Source: Haemophilus influenzae
GTDB taxonomy: Bacteria > Pseudomonadota > Gammaproteobacteria > Enterobacterales > Pasteurellaceae
Assembly (NCBI GenBank): GCA_923172585.1
Contig: OV298644.1
Span: forward strand, 28,190 to 92,189
Reading direction: 5' to 3'
DNA length: 64,000 nt
Shown: in pieces, positions 32,326-42,604 of the stretch
Position numbering within the stretch: the first letter of the stretch is position 1
How the letters are laid out: every line of letters begins with the position of its first letter
Made by a program: the position numbers and the translations under genes
Notes under the pieces: model-generated
The model's database searches: none
Seen by the model: only the letters and a program-made list of their open reading frames with translations
Told to the model about the DNA's origin: nothing

Positions 32326-32763
32326 ATGTCAAGAGCATCATTGAGCTTGCTAGATTTAGCAGGCGTTAAGCCTTATCAAATGAAAAAAGATGAAGAATAT
32401 ATGAATGAAGAGCAAATTCTTCATTTCAGAAAAATTCTTAATGCTTGGCACGAGCAAATCGTGGAAGAAGCTTCTCGCACCGTTGCACATATGCAGGATG
32501 AAGTAACCAATTTCCCCGATCCTGCAGACCGAGCAACTCAAGAAGAGGAATTTAGTCTAGAATTACGTAATCGAGATCGCGAACGTAAACTAATGAAAAA
32601 AATCGAAGCAACCTTGAAGAAACTTGATACCGATGATTTTGGTTACTGCGATTGTTGTGGTGAAGAAATCGGCATTCGCCGTTTAGAAGCGCGCCCAACA
32701 GCAGATCTTTGCATTGATTGCAAAACTTTAGCTGAAATCCGCGAAAAACAAGTCGCTGGTTAA
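32326..32763 (+). CDS. dksA: RNA polymerase-binding transcription factor DksA
   Basis: Secondary-channel cofactor of ppGpp. 145 residues: a coiled coil (about 28-105) with the tip motif [12 protein letters not shown] near 63-74, and a C-terminal zinc finger [25 protein letters not shown] near 108-132. All four zinc cysteines are present. A GGAGTGAG ribosome-binding site precedes the ATG. A paired uptake-signal hairpin follows. Confidence 0.98.
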   Translation: MSRASLSLLDLAGVKPYQMKKDEEYMNEEQILHFRKILNAWHEQIVEEASRTVAHMQDEVTNFPDPADRATQEEEFSLELRNRDRERKLMKKIEATLKKLDTDDFGYCDCCGEEIGIRRLEARPTADLCIDCKTLAEIREKQVAG

Positions 32764-32783
32764 TTCATTCTATTGAAAAATAC

Positions 32784-32815
32784 AAAAGTGCGGTTAAAAT
32801 TAGCCGCACTTTTTT
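32784..32815 (+). terminator. dksA terminator (uptake-signal pair)
   Basis: AAAAGTGCGG (from 32784) and CCGCACTTTTTT (to 32815) form a perfect stem with an AT-rich loop and a terminal T-run just after the dksA stop. Confidence 0.8.
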
Positions 32816-32905
32816 GCATTTAAAAATGCAGGAAAATCCACTTGCCTTTTTCTTTACAGGAAAAGAGCCAAGTCATTTATTTCCAACAACAAAACGGAGT
32901 AAATT

Positions 32906-34369
32906 ATTCTTACTTATATCAAAAATTTGTTTGGCAAGAAGACAAAAAAATCAAAAGAGGTTGCCAAAACAAGTGCTCATTCTAAACGAGTTGAGCGTTT
33001 TAATAGCCAAATGCCAAAAGCGCGAGCAAAAAAATCAGAACAAACAGGTCGCTATGATAAAAATGTGATTAAAGCGGCTCAATTTGATATTTCTCCACGT
33101 GATTTTAGCCGTAATGCTCTCAATGTAGTGGAAAAACTGCAACGTCAAGGTTTCGAGGCTTATATCGTCGGTGGATGTATCCGTGATTTATTGCTCGGTA
33201 AAAAACCAAAAGATTTTGATGTTGCAACAAATGCTCGCCCAGAGCAAATCCAAAACATTTTTCAACGCCAATGTCGTTTAGTGGGTCGCCGTTTCCGCTT
33301 AGCACATATTATGTTTGGTCGAGATATTATTGAAGTCGCCACTTTCCGTGCTAATCACAGTGATGCTCGCAATGAAAATCAAGCGAAACAGAGCAATGAA
33401 GGCATGTTACTACGCGATAATGTTTACGGTACGATCGAACAAGATGCAGCACGCCGTGATTTTACGGTCAATGCACTGTATTACAATCCTCAAGATAATA
33501 CGTTACGAGATTATTTCGAGGGCATTAAGGATCTTAAAGCAGGCAAGCTACGCTTAATTGGCGATCCTGTTACACGTTATCAAGAAGATCCTGTGCGCAT
33601 GCTACGCTCAATTCGTTTTATGGCAAAACTTGATATGTTCCTTGAAAAACCAAGTGAACAGCCAATTCGTGAACTTGCGCCTTTATTAAAAAATATTCCG
33701 CCAGCCCGCTTATTTGACGAAAGTTTAAAATTATTGCAGGCAGGACAAGGGGTAAAAACCTATCGGTTATTACGCCAATATGGTTTATTTGAACAACTTT
33801 TCCCTGCATTAAGCTCATATTTTACAGAGAAAGAAGATAGCTTTGCGGAACGTATGATCGTTACCGCCCTTACTTCGACAGATGAACGTGTTGCGGATAA
33901 ACTTCGTATTAATCCTGCATTCTTATTTGCAGCATTTTTCTGGTATCCATTACGCGAAAAAGTGGAAATCTTGAAAAATGAAGGTGGTTTAAATAATCAT
34001 GATGCTTATGCGTTGGCTGGCAATGAAGTTTTAGATTTATTCTGCCGAGCTTTGGCTGCACCACGTCGTCATACTGCGGTCATTCGTGATATTTGGTTCT
34101 TACAACTGCAATTATTAAAACGTACTGGCTCAGCACCAACGCGCACCATGGAACATCCAAAATTCCGTGCAGGCTTTGATTTATTGGCTATGCGAGCAGA
34201 AATTGAAGGTGGCGAAACCATTGAATTAGCCAAATGGTGGCACGAATATCAATTCAGCAATGGTGAACAGCGCGAACAGTTGATACAAGAGCAACAACGC
34301 TTACATCCTAAACCAAAGAAAAAATACTACCGTCCACGCCGTCGTAAAATAACACGTTCAGCAGAGTAA
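32906..34369 (+). CDS. pcnB: poly(A) polymerase I, possible AUU start
   Basis: Adds poly(A) tails that promote RNA decay. The body shows the class II nucleotidyltransferase start YIVGGCIRDLLLGKKPKDFDVATNA, RRFRLAHIMFG, the RRDFTVNALYYN motif and a basic C-terminal tail (KPKKKYYRPRRRK). No ATG or GTG with a ribosome-binding site begins the frame. A GGAG at 32896-32899 sits six bases before ATT at 32906, giving a basic leader (KNLFGKKTKKSK) like the E. coli protein, which is known to start at AUU. Alternatives are TTG at 32927 or ATG at 33011 (452 residues), both without visible Shine-Dalgarno support. Confidence 0.93.
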   Translation: MLTYIKNLFGKKTKKSKEVAKTSAHSKRVERFNSQMPKARAKKSEQTGRYDKNVIKAAQFDISPRDFSRNALNVVEKLQRQGFEAYIVGGCIRDLLLGKKPKDFDVATNARPEQIQNIFQRQCRLVGRRFRLAHIMFGRDIIEVATFRANHSDARNENQAKQSNEGMLLRDNVYGTIEQDAARRDFTVNALYYNPQDNTLRDYFEGIKDLKAGKLRLIGDPVTRYQEDPVRMLRSIRFMAKLDMFLEKPSEQPIRELAPLLKNIPPARLFDESLKLLQAGQGVKTYRLLRQYGLFEQLFPALSSYFTEKEDSFAERMIVTALTSTDERVADKLRINPAFLFAAFFWYPLREKVEILKNEGGLNNHDAYALAGNEVLDLFCRALAAPRRHTAVIRDIWFLQLQLLKRTGSAPTRTMEHPKFRAGFDLLAMRAEIEGGETIELAKWWHEYQFSNGEQREQLIQEQQRLHPKPKKKYYRPRRRKITRSAE

Positions 34370-34377
34370 GGGGAGAT

Positions 34378-34860
34378 ATGATTACTGCATATATTGCTCT
34401 AGGTAGCAATTTAAACACACCAGTAGAACAATTACATGTTGCGCTTAAAGCGATAAGTCAGTTATCAAACACGCATTTAGTAACAACGAGCTCTTTTTAT
34501 AAAAGCAAACCGCTCGGCCCACAAGATCAACCCGATTATGTGAATGCCGTTGCAAAAATTGAAACCGAACTTAGTCCGCTCAAGCTATTAGATGAATTAC
34601 AGCGTATTGAAAACGAGCAAGGTCGAGTGCGTTTACGTCGCTGGGGCGAACGCACGTTAGATTTAGATATTTTGCTCTACGGCAATGAAATTATTCAAAA
34701 CGAACGCTTAACAATTCCCCATTATGATATGCATAACCGTGAGTTTGTCATTGTGCCGTTGTTTGAAATCGCATCGGATTTAGTTTTACCAAATAGTCAA
34801 ATCATAACAGAGCTGGTCAAGCAATTTGCTGACCACAAAATGATAAAATTAAATCCCTAG
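34378..34860 (+). CDS. folK: HPPK, 6-hydroxymethyl-dihydropterin pyrophosphokinase
   Basis: Transfers pyrophosphate to the pterin in folate synthesis. 160 residues with family motifs YIALGSNLNTPVEQL at the N-terminus, SKPLGPQDQPDYVNAV near 43-58 and the signature RWGERTLDLDILLYG near 88-102. It starts 8 bp after pcnB with a GGGGA site, an arrangement also conserved in E. coli. Confidence 0.98.
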   Translation: MITAYIALGSNLNTPVEQLHVALKAISQLSNTHLVTTSSFYKSKPLGPQDQPDYVNAVAKIETELSPLKLLDELQRIENEQGRVRLRRWGERTLDLDILLYGNEIIQNERLTIPHYDMHNREFVIVPLFEIASDLVLPNSQIITELVKQFADHKMIKLNP

Positions 34861-34867
34861 AAATTTC

Positions 34868-34898
34868 ACCGCACTTTTATGAACCTCAAAAGTGCGGT
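34868..34898. terminator. folK-tsaE uptake-signal hairpin
   Basis: ACCGCACTTTT (34868-34878) and AAAAGTGCGGT (34888-34898) form an 11-bp perfect stem around a 9-base loop directly after folK. Confidence 0.75.
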
Positions 34899-34935
34899 AG
34901 AATCAGCCCACATTTTTCTTCATTCATGACCCGTT

Positions 34936-35412
34936 ATGGAAAGCTTAACTCAATATATCCCTGATGAATTTTCTATGCTTCGCTTCGGCAAAAAATTCGC
35001 CGAAATTCTTTTAAAATTGCATACAGAAAAAGCAATTATGGTTTATCTTAACGGTGATCTTGGGGCAGGAAAAACAACGCTAACGCGCGGAATGTTGCAA
35101 GGCATCGGTCATCAAGGTAATGTAAAAAGCCCAACTTATACGCTGGTTGAAGAATACAATATTGCAGGCAAAATGATTTATCATTTTGATTTATATCGTT
35201 TAGCAGATCCTGAAGAACTCGAATTTATGGGCATTAGAGATTATTTTAATACGGGTAGCATCTGCTTAATTGAATGGTCAGAAAAAGGTCAAAGCATATT
35301 GCCGGAAGCGGATATTTTAGTGAATATTGATTATTACGATGATGCACGAAATATTGAATTAATCGCACAAACAAATTTGGGTAAAAATATTATAAGCGCA
35401 TTTTCTAATTAA
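34936..35412 (+). CDS. tsaE: tRNA t6A ATPase TsaE
   Basis: ATPase partner of TsaB and TsaD in making N6-threonylcarbamoyladenosine at tRNA position 37. 158 residues with P-loop [15 protein letters not shown] near residues 38-52, the [10 protein letters not shown] motif and FDLYRL near 89-94. It precedes amiB by 7 bp, as in many gammaproteobacteria (tsaE-amiB-mutL-miaA). Confidence 0.97.
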   Translation: MESLTQYIPDEFSMLRFGKKFAEILLKLHTEKAIMVYLNGDLGAGKTTLTRGMLQGIGHQGNVKSPTYTLVEEYNIAGKMIYHFDLYRLADPEELEFMGIRDYFNTGSICLIEWSEKGQSILPEADILVNIDYYDDARNIELIAQTNLGKNIISAFSN

Positions 35413-35419
35413 CTTATTT

Positions 35420-36717
35420 ATGAAAACTAAAATTTTATTTTTTCTTTTTTTCTCGACATTTAGCTTTTCTATTTTTGCAGCTCCTATTACGATTGCAATT
35501 GACCCAGGTCATGGGGGAAAAGATCCTGGTGCAATCGGCCGAAACTTAGGCATTTATGAAAAAAATGTTACCCTTTCAATTGCAAAAGAATTAAAAGCCT
35601 TATTAGATAAAGATCCACATTTTCGTGGTGTATTAACGCGTAAAAGTGATTATTATATTTCCGTGCCTGAACGTTCAGAAATCGCACGCAAATTTAAAGC
35701 GAATTATCTTATTTCCATTCATGCGGATTCATCTGAATCGCCTGATCGTCGCGGGGCTTCTGTTTGGGTATTGTCAAACCGTCGAGCCAATGATGAAATG
35801 GGTCAATGGCTAGAAGACGATGAAAAACGCTCGGAATTACTTGGTGGAGCGGGAAAGGTGCTTTCACACAATAATGACAAATATCTTGACCAGACTGTAC
35901 TTGATCTGCAATTCGGACATAGCCAACGTACAGGCTATGTGTTAGGCGAACATATTTTGCACCATTTTGCTAAAGTAACAACATTAAGTCGCAGTACGCC
36001 ACAACATGCAAGTCTGGGTGTTCTACGTTCGCCAGATATTCCTTCTGTGTTGGTAGAAACTGGATTTCTTTCCAATTCAGAAGAAGAAAAAAACTTAATT
36101 CCCAAACTTATCGTCGCCGCATTGCTTATATGATTTATGAAGGCTTAGTTGCATTCCATAGCGGTAAAACCAACACTTTAGTTAAAGACAATTTAGTGCA
36201 AAACATCAAACAAAACGATATAAAAAAATCAGGGAAAAATAACCGCACTTCAGAACAAAATATAAATGAAGATAATATTAAAGACAGTGGCATTCGCCAT
36301 ATTGTAAAAAAAGGAGAAAGTTTAGGTAGCTTATCAAATAAATATCACGTAAAAGTCTCTGATATTATTAAATTAAATCAATTAAAGAGAAAAACACTTT
36401 GGCTAAATGAAAGTATTAAAATCCCTGATAATGTCGAGATAAAAAATAAATCATTAACAATTAAAGAAAATGATTTTCATAAAAAACAAAATAGCTTAGT
36501 AAATAATACCAATAAAGATTTAAAAAAAGAGAAAAATACACAAACTAATAATCAAAAAAATATAATTCCGCTCTATCATAAAGTAACAAAAAACCAAACA
36601 CTTTATGCTATTTCGAGGGAATATAACATTCCAGTAAATATACTATTGAGCCTAAATCCACATTTAAAAAATGGCAAAGTTATTACAGGACAAAAAATAA
36701 AATTAAGAGAAAAATAA
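35420..36717 (+). CDS. amiB: N-acetylmuramoyl-L-alanine amidase AmiB (one frameshift)
   Basis: Periplasmic amidase for daughter-cell separation. It has a signal peptide (about residues 1-20) and a zinc-dependent amidase_3 domain with [13 protein letters not shown] and [17 protein letters not shown]. Two LysM repeats follow ([20 protein letters not shown] and [19 protein letters not shown]). The frame breaks after SNSEEEKN: the A-run 36087-36093 has seven bases where eight restore the frame ([13 protein letters not shown]) and give 432 residues. Probably a base-call loss. Confidence 0.95.
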
Positions 36718-38629
36718 ATGCCTATTAAAATTCTTTCCCCACAACTTGCTAACCAAATTGCTGCTGGAGAAGTGGTAGAACGCCCTGCATCAGTGGTAAA
36801 AGAATTAGTGGAAAATAGCCTTGATGCAGGTGCAAATAAAATCCAAATTGATATCGAAAATGGTGGGGCAAATTTAATCCGCATTCGTGACAATGGCTGT
36901 GGTATTCCAAAAGAAGAATTAAGCCTCGCTTTGGCACGACATGCCACGAGTAAAATAGCCGATCTTGATGATCTCGAAGCGATTTTAAGTTTAGGTTTTC
37001 GTGGCGAGGCATTAGCTAGTATCAGTTCCGTATCACGCCTAACCCTTACTTCTCGTACCGAAGAACAAACTGAAGCGTGGCAAGTTTATGCGCAAGGTCG
37101 TGATATGGAAACCACAATCAAACCCGCATCACATCCTGTCGGCACAACAGTTGAAGTCGCCAATCTTTTTTCAACACACCAGCCCGCCGAAAATTTTTGC
37201 GCACAGATAAAACAGAATTTTCCCATATTGATGAAGTCATTCGTCGTATTGCTTTAACGAAATTCAACACAGCATTTACATTAACGCATAATGGAAAAAT
37301 TATCCGTCAATACCGTCCTGCCGAAGCAATCAATCAACAACTAAAACGTGTCGCCGCTATTTGTGGGGATGATTTTGTCAAAAATGCCTTACGAATTGAG
37401 TGGAAACACGATGATTTACATTTATCAGGTTGGGTGGCGACACCAAATTTTAGCCGAACTCAAAATGATTTAAGTTATTGCTATATTAATGGCCGAATGG
37501 TTCGAGATAAGGTAATCAGCCATGCTATTCGACAAGCCTATGCACAATATTTACCAACCGATGCTTATCCTGCGTTTGTCTTGTTTATTGATTTAAACCC
37601 GCACGATGTAGATGTCAATGTTCATCCAACCAAACATGAAGTACGCTTTCATCAACAACGTCTGATTCATGATTTTATTTACGAAGGCATAAGTTATGCA
37701 CTAAACAATCAAGAACAGCTTAATTGGCATACAGACCAAAGTGCGGTAGAAAATCGCGAAGAAAATACGGTGCGTGAGCCCCAACCGAATTACAGTATTC
37801 GTCCTAATCGTGCAGCTGCGGGGCAAAATAGCTTTGCGCCAAAATATCATGAAAAATCACAGCAAAATCAACCGCACTTTTCTAACACACCAGTGTTGCC
37901 AAATCATGTAAGTACTGGTTATCGAGATTACCGTTCTGATGCACCGAGTAAAACTGAGCAACGTTTATATGCTGAATTGTTACGCACGTTACCGCCTACA
38001 GCGCAAAAGGATATATCGGATACAGCACAACAAAATATTCAGATACAGCACAACAAAATATTTCAGATACAGCTAAAATCATCTCAACTGAAATAATTGA
38101 GTGTTCATCACATCTACGAGCCCTTTCACTTATTGAAAATCGTGCGTTGTTATTACAACAGAACCAAGATTTCTTTTTGCTTTCATTGGAAAAATTACAA
38201 CGCTTGCAATGGCAACTAGCGTTAAAACAAATACAGATTGAACAACAGGCTTTATTGATTCCAATCGTGTTCCGATTAACAGAATCACAATTTCAAGCAT
38301 GGCAACAATATTCAGATGACTTCAAAAAAATTGGCTTTGAATTTATCGAAAATCAAGCACAATTACGCTTAACCTTAAATAAAGTGCCAAGTGCATTACG
38401 CACACAAAATCTACAAAAATGCGTGATGGCAATGCTGACTAGAGATGAAAATTCATCATCATTTTTAACCGCACTTTGCGCACAATTAGAATGCAAAACC
38501 TTTAACGCTTTAGCGGATGCACTCAATTTATTGAGCGAGACGGAACGTTTACTCACGCAAACAAATCGCACAGCATTCACCCAATTACTCAAACCTGTTA
38601 ATTGGCAGCCTTTATTAGACGAAATTTAA
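36718..38629 (+). CDS. mutL: DNA mismatch repair protein MutL (two frameshifts, 24-bp repeat)
   Basis: GHKL ATPase that couples MutS to MutH. The N-terminal motifs are [33 protein letters not shown] and GFRGEAL. The central [15 protein letters not shown] and the C-terminal dimerisation domain are present. The frame breaks at the T-run 37166-37171 (six, seven needed for [10 protein letters not shown]) and at 38038-38039 inside the first of two 24-bp repeats encoding DTAQQNIS. With both repaired it has 637 residues, eight more than the 629 I recall for Rd, which equals one repeat unit. Confidence 0.95.
38019..38065 (+). repeat. 24-bp tandem repeat inside mutL
   Basis: Two adjacent copies of GATACAGCACAACAAAATATTTCA (the first lacks one T) lie in the linker between MutL's N- and C-terminal domains. 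A third partial GATACAGC follows. The unit is in frame (eight residues), so copy changes alter linker length only. Confidence 0.85.
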
Positions 38630-38636
38630 ATTCTTC

Positions 38637-39572
38637 ATGAAACCAACCGCAATTTTTTTAATGGGCCCAACAGCCTCAGGTAAAACAGATTTAGCCATTC
38701 AACTACGAAGCCAACTTCCAGTCGAAGTGATTAGTGTGGATTCAGCTCTTATTTATAAGGGAATGGATATTGGCACAGCGAAACCATCAAAAGAAGAACT
38801 TGCCCTTGCGCCTCACCGTTTAATTGATATTTTAGATCCATCAGAAAGCTATTCCGCAATGAATTTCCGCGATGATGCACTACGCGAAATGGCGGATATT
38901 ACCGCACAAGGCAAAATCCCGTTACTAGTGGGTGGCACGATGTTGTATTACAAAGCCTTAATCGAAGGGCTTTCTCCCTTGCCTTCTGCTGATGAAAATA
39001 TTCGTGCCGATCTTGAACAAAAAGCAGCTCAACAAGGTTGGGCAGCATTGCATACAGAACTCGCCAAAATCGATCCCATTTCTGCCGCCCGAATTAATCC
39101 GAGTGATTCTCAACAAATCAATCGTGCTTTAGAGGTTTTTTATATCACAGGAAAATCACTCACAGAGCTGACTGAAGAAAAAGGCGAAGCCTTGCCTTAT
39201 GATTTTGTGCAATTTGCAATTGCGCCGCAAGATCGCCATGTTTTGCATGAACGCATCGAACAACGCTTTCATAAAATGATTGAACTGGGCTTTCAAGAAG
39301 AGGTAGAAAAACTTTATACGCGTGGCGATTTAAATATCAATCTGCCGTCAATTCGCTGTGTAGGGTATCGTCAAATGTGGGAATATTTGCAAGGTGATTA
39401 CGCTTACGAGGAAATGATTTTCCGTGGTATTTGTGCAACGCGCCAACTTGCAAAACGCCAGCTCACTTGGCTGCGCGGCTGGAAAACACCAATACAATGG
39501 CTAGATAGTTTACAACCTCAACAAGCGAAAGAAACTGTATTACGTCACTTAGATTCTTATCAAAAAGGTTAG
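38637..39572 (+). CDS. miaA: tRNA dimethylallyltransferase MiaA
   Basis: Prenylates A37 of UNN-reading tRNAs. 311 residues with P-loop [15 protein letters not shown] near 7-21, the active-site [18 protein letters not shown] block near 34-51, [19 protein letters not shown] and the zone [14 protein letters not shown] near 239-252. It follows mutL by 7 bp. Confidence 0.98.
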   Translation: MKPTAIFLMGPTASGKTDLAIQLRSQLPVEVISVDSALIYKGMDIGTAKPSKEELALAPHRLIDILDPSESYSAMNFRDDALREMADITAQGKIPLLVGGTMLYYKALIEGLSPLPSADENIRADLEQKAAQQGWAALHTELAKIDPISAARINPSDSQQINRALEVFYITGKSLTELTEEKGEALPYDFVQFAIAPQDRHVLHERIEQRFHKMIELGFQEEVEKLYTRGDLNINLPSIRCVGYRQMWEYLQGDYAYEEMIFRGICATRQLAKRQLTWLRGWKTPIQWLDSLQPQQAKETVLRHLDSYQKG

Positions 39573-39577
39573 AAAAA

Positions 39578-42520
39578 ATGACCGCACTTTCTGCCCTCAT
39601 CGAACAAAAATTACAATCTATTGGCACAATCCTGTGCCAATCTTTTCCAGAACTTTCCCCAGAAAAAATTCACGAAGCCATTCAACAAAATTCAAATCAT
39701 CCAGAACTGCCTGTTTATCAATTAGGCTATGCCATAGCAATGTCTGACTTTGTGGAAAAAGTCTTGCAAAAATACCCGCACTTAGTGAAACAATGGTGGG
39801 AAAAATCCCCCTGTTTTGCAGATTGCACTGCCTATATTGAACGTTTGAATAGAGAGTTAGCCAATGTACATGACGAAACTGCACTCTATCAAACATTACG
39901 CCAATTCCGTAACATTGAAATGGCAAAATTAAGTTTTTGTCAAAGTTTGAATCTTGCCACTGTTGAGGAAATTTTTGTTCAGCTTTCACAACTTGCAGAG
40001 AGTTTAATTATCGCTACCCGCGATTGGCTTTATCATCAAGCCTGTGCGGAGATAGGCACACCAATGGATGAACAAGGCAATCCGCAGCAGCTTTATATTC
40101 TAGGAATGGGGAAATTAGGCGGCTTTGAACTAAATTTTTCCTCAGATATTGATTTAATTTTTACTTATCCATCACAAGGGGAAACGTCCGTTGAGAATAC
40201 GAATGCTCGACGTTCTGTAGATAATGAAAATTTTTCACACGTTTAGGACAACGCCTTATTTCTGCCTTAGATGAATTTACCTCTGATGGTTTTGTATATC
40301 GAACCGATATACGCTTGCGCCCATTTGGTGACAGCGGCGCGCTTGTTCTCAGCTTTGCAGCAATGGAACAATATTATCAAGATCAAGGTCGAGATTGGGA
40401 ACGCTATGCAATGATTAAAGGGCGAGTATTGGGCGTACAAACAAAGGATCCCAACGTATCTAAATTGCAAAAAATGTTACGCCCCTTTGTGTATCGTCGC
40501 TATATTGACTTTAGTGTGATTCAATCTTTACGTGAAATGAAAGGCAAAATTGAGCGAGAAGTACGCCGTCGTGGTTTGAAAGATAATATTAAACTAGGTG
40601 CTGGTGGTATTCGTGAAGTCGAATTTATCGTACAAGTTTTTCAACTCATTCGAGGCGGGCGAGAAATCAATCTGCAACAACATTCACTCTTAAAGATCTT
40701 GCCTGAAATTACCAAACTAGGATTAATTACCGAACAACAATTCCACGATTTACGTGAAAGTTATATTTTTTTACGCCGCGTAGAAAACATTCTACAAGCC
40801 ATTAACGATCAACAAACGCAAACACTACCAACCGATGAAATAGATCAAATTCGTTTAGTCGAGGCATGTAAAACTTTCACCTGTTTAAATGAAAATAATC
40901 AAACCATTGAAAAACATTATCCAATAGAAAATTGGGACGATTTTTACCGCACTTTACAACAAAAACAAGAAAAAGTGCGGGCAGTATTTACTCAATTAAT
41001 CGGTGATGAACAAGATGAGGCTTCACAAACTAATAGCCAATGGCAAGATTTTTTAGAAGCAGATTTTGAGGATATTGAACAAACATTATTAGAGAGTGGT
41101 GTATCAGAAAATAATATTGATGAAGTTTTAGAAAAGCTTGCTCAATTCAAAGACGGCCTAAATCACAGAGTGATTGGTTCGCGTGGGCGTGATGTATTAA
41201 GTCATTTGATGCCAACAGTACTTGCACTCATTTTTGAACAAGAAAATTACCGCACTTTGCTCCCCGAATACTGAACATTATTGAAAAAATTTCGAGTCGC
41301 ACGACTTATTTAGAATTATTATTGGAAAATCCTCGTGCCCTTCAGCAAGTTATTGAACTTTGTGCGCAGTCTCAACTTATTTCAGAACAATTGGCGCGCC
41401 ATCCTATCTTATTAGATGAATTGCTTAATACGGAAGCACTACGTCATCCTTTGCCATTTACCCAATATCCTACAGAGTTACACCAATATTTGCTTCGTTT
41501 CCCCCTGATGATGAAGAACAGCTTATCGATGCTTTACGTCAATTTAAACAAGCAACCCTATTAAAAGTGGCAGCGGCAGATATTTTAGGTGCATTGCCAG
41601 TAATGAAAGTAAGCGATCATTTAACCTATCTTGCTGAAGCCATTATTGAAGTGGTTGTGAATCTAGCTTGGAAACAAGTGTCTTCTAGATTTGGCGTGCC
41701 TGAACATTTACAAAATAATGAAAAAGGATTTTTAGTTATTGGTTATGGAAAACTTGGTGGTATTGAACTCGGTTATAAATCCGATTTAGACCTCGTATTT
41801 TTGTACAATGCCGTAGAAAATCAAACAACAGGTGGCAAAAAAGTGATTGATAGCAATCAATTTTACCTACGCTTGGCACAAAAGATTGTGAGTATTTTCA
41901 GCATAAATACTTCCGCTGGCGTACTTTATGAGGCAGATATGCGCCTGCGCCCTTCTGGCGATGCTGGCTTAATTGGCTGCTCTCTTTCTGCATTTTCCCA
42001 TTATCAATTGAATGACGCTTGGACATGGGAAAAACAAGCACTTGTGCGCGCTCGTCCAATATTTGGCGAATCATCTCTTAAAGCTAAATTTGAGCATATC
42101 CGCCAACAAGTGCTTTCTGCATCACGAGATATCGAACAATTAAAACAAGATGTTGTTGAGATGCGAAAAAAAATGTTTGCCCATTTATCTCACTCAAAAC
42201 ACAGTGAATTTAACCTTAAAACAGATCGCGGTGGCATTACAGATATAGAATTTATTGCTCAATATTTAATGCTTGCCAATGCCCCGAAAAAACCACAACT
42301 AACAAAATGGTCAGACAATGTACGTATTTTCGATGATATGGCAGAGGCTAAAATTATTAGCCAAACAGACTGCAACGCTTTAAAACAAAGTTATGTCGAT
42401 TTACGCAATACCATTCATCATTTAAATTTGTTGGGTAAATCTTCCGTTGTGGAAGACAGTGAATTTGTTAAAGAGCGGTCATTTATTCAAGCATTTTGGG
42501 ATAGGTTATTTGTATCCTAA
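39578..42520 (+). CDS. glnE: glutamine synthetase adenylyltransferase GlnE (three frameshifts)
   Basis: Bifunctional adenylyltransferase and deadenylase controlling glutamine synthetase. Both nucleotidyltransferase domains are present: [18 protein letters not shown] near residues 186-203 and [20 protein letters not shown] in the second half, each with the RLRPFGDSG or RLRPSGDAG motif. The frame is lost at 40231-40235 (T5, six needed), 41262-41265 (C4, five needed) and 41501-41505 (C5, six needed). Repair gives 981 residues. All three are single-base losses in homopolymers, so a live gene with base-call errors is likeliest. Confidence 0.95.
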
Positions 42521-42604
42521 AATATGGCTTGTGGACGTTTCAAAAATAGCCTTCATCACAAATCTTCTTGAAACCTCGCAAAAACTAAATATTCAATCCT
42601 ATTT

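Noticed and set aside
38019..38065. Phase-variable simple-sequence repeat in mutL
   Set aside because: The unit is 24 bp (in frame), with only two copies; the frame change is a one-base loss, not a repeat-number shift of a tetranucleotide type known for Haemophilus phase variation.
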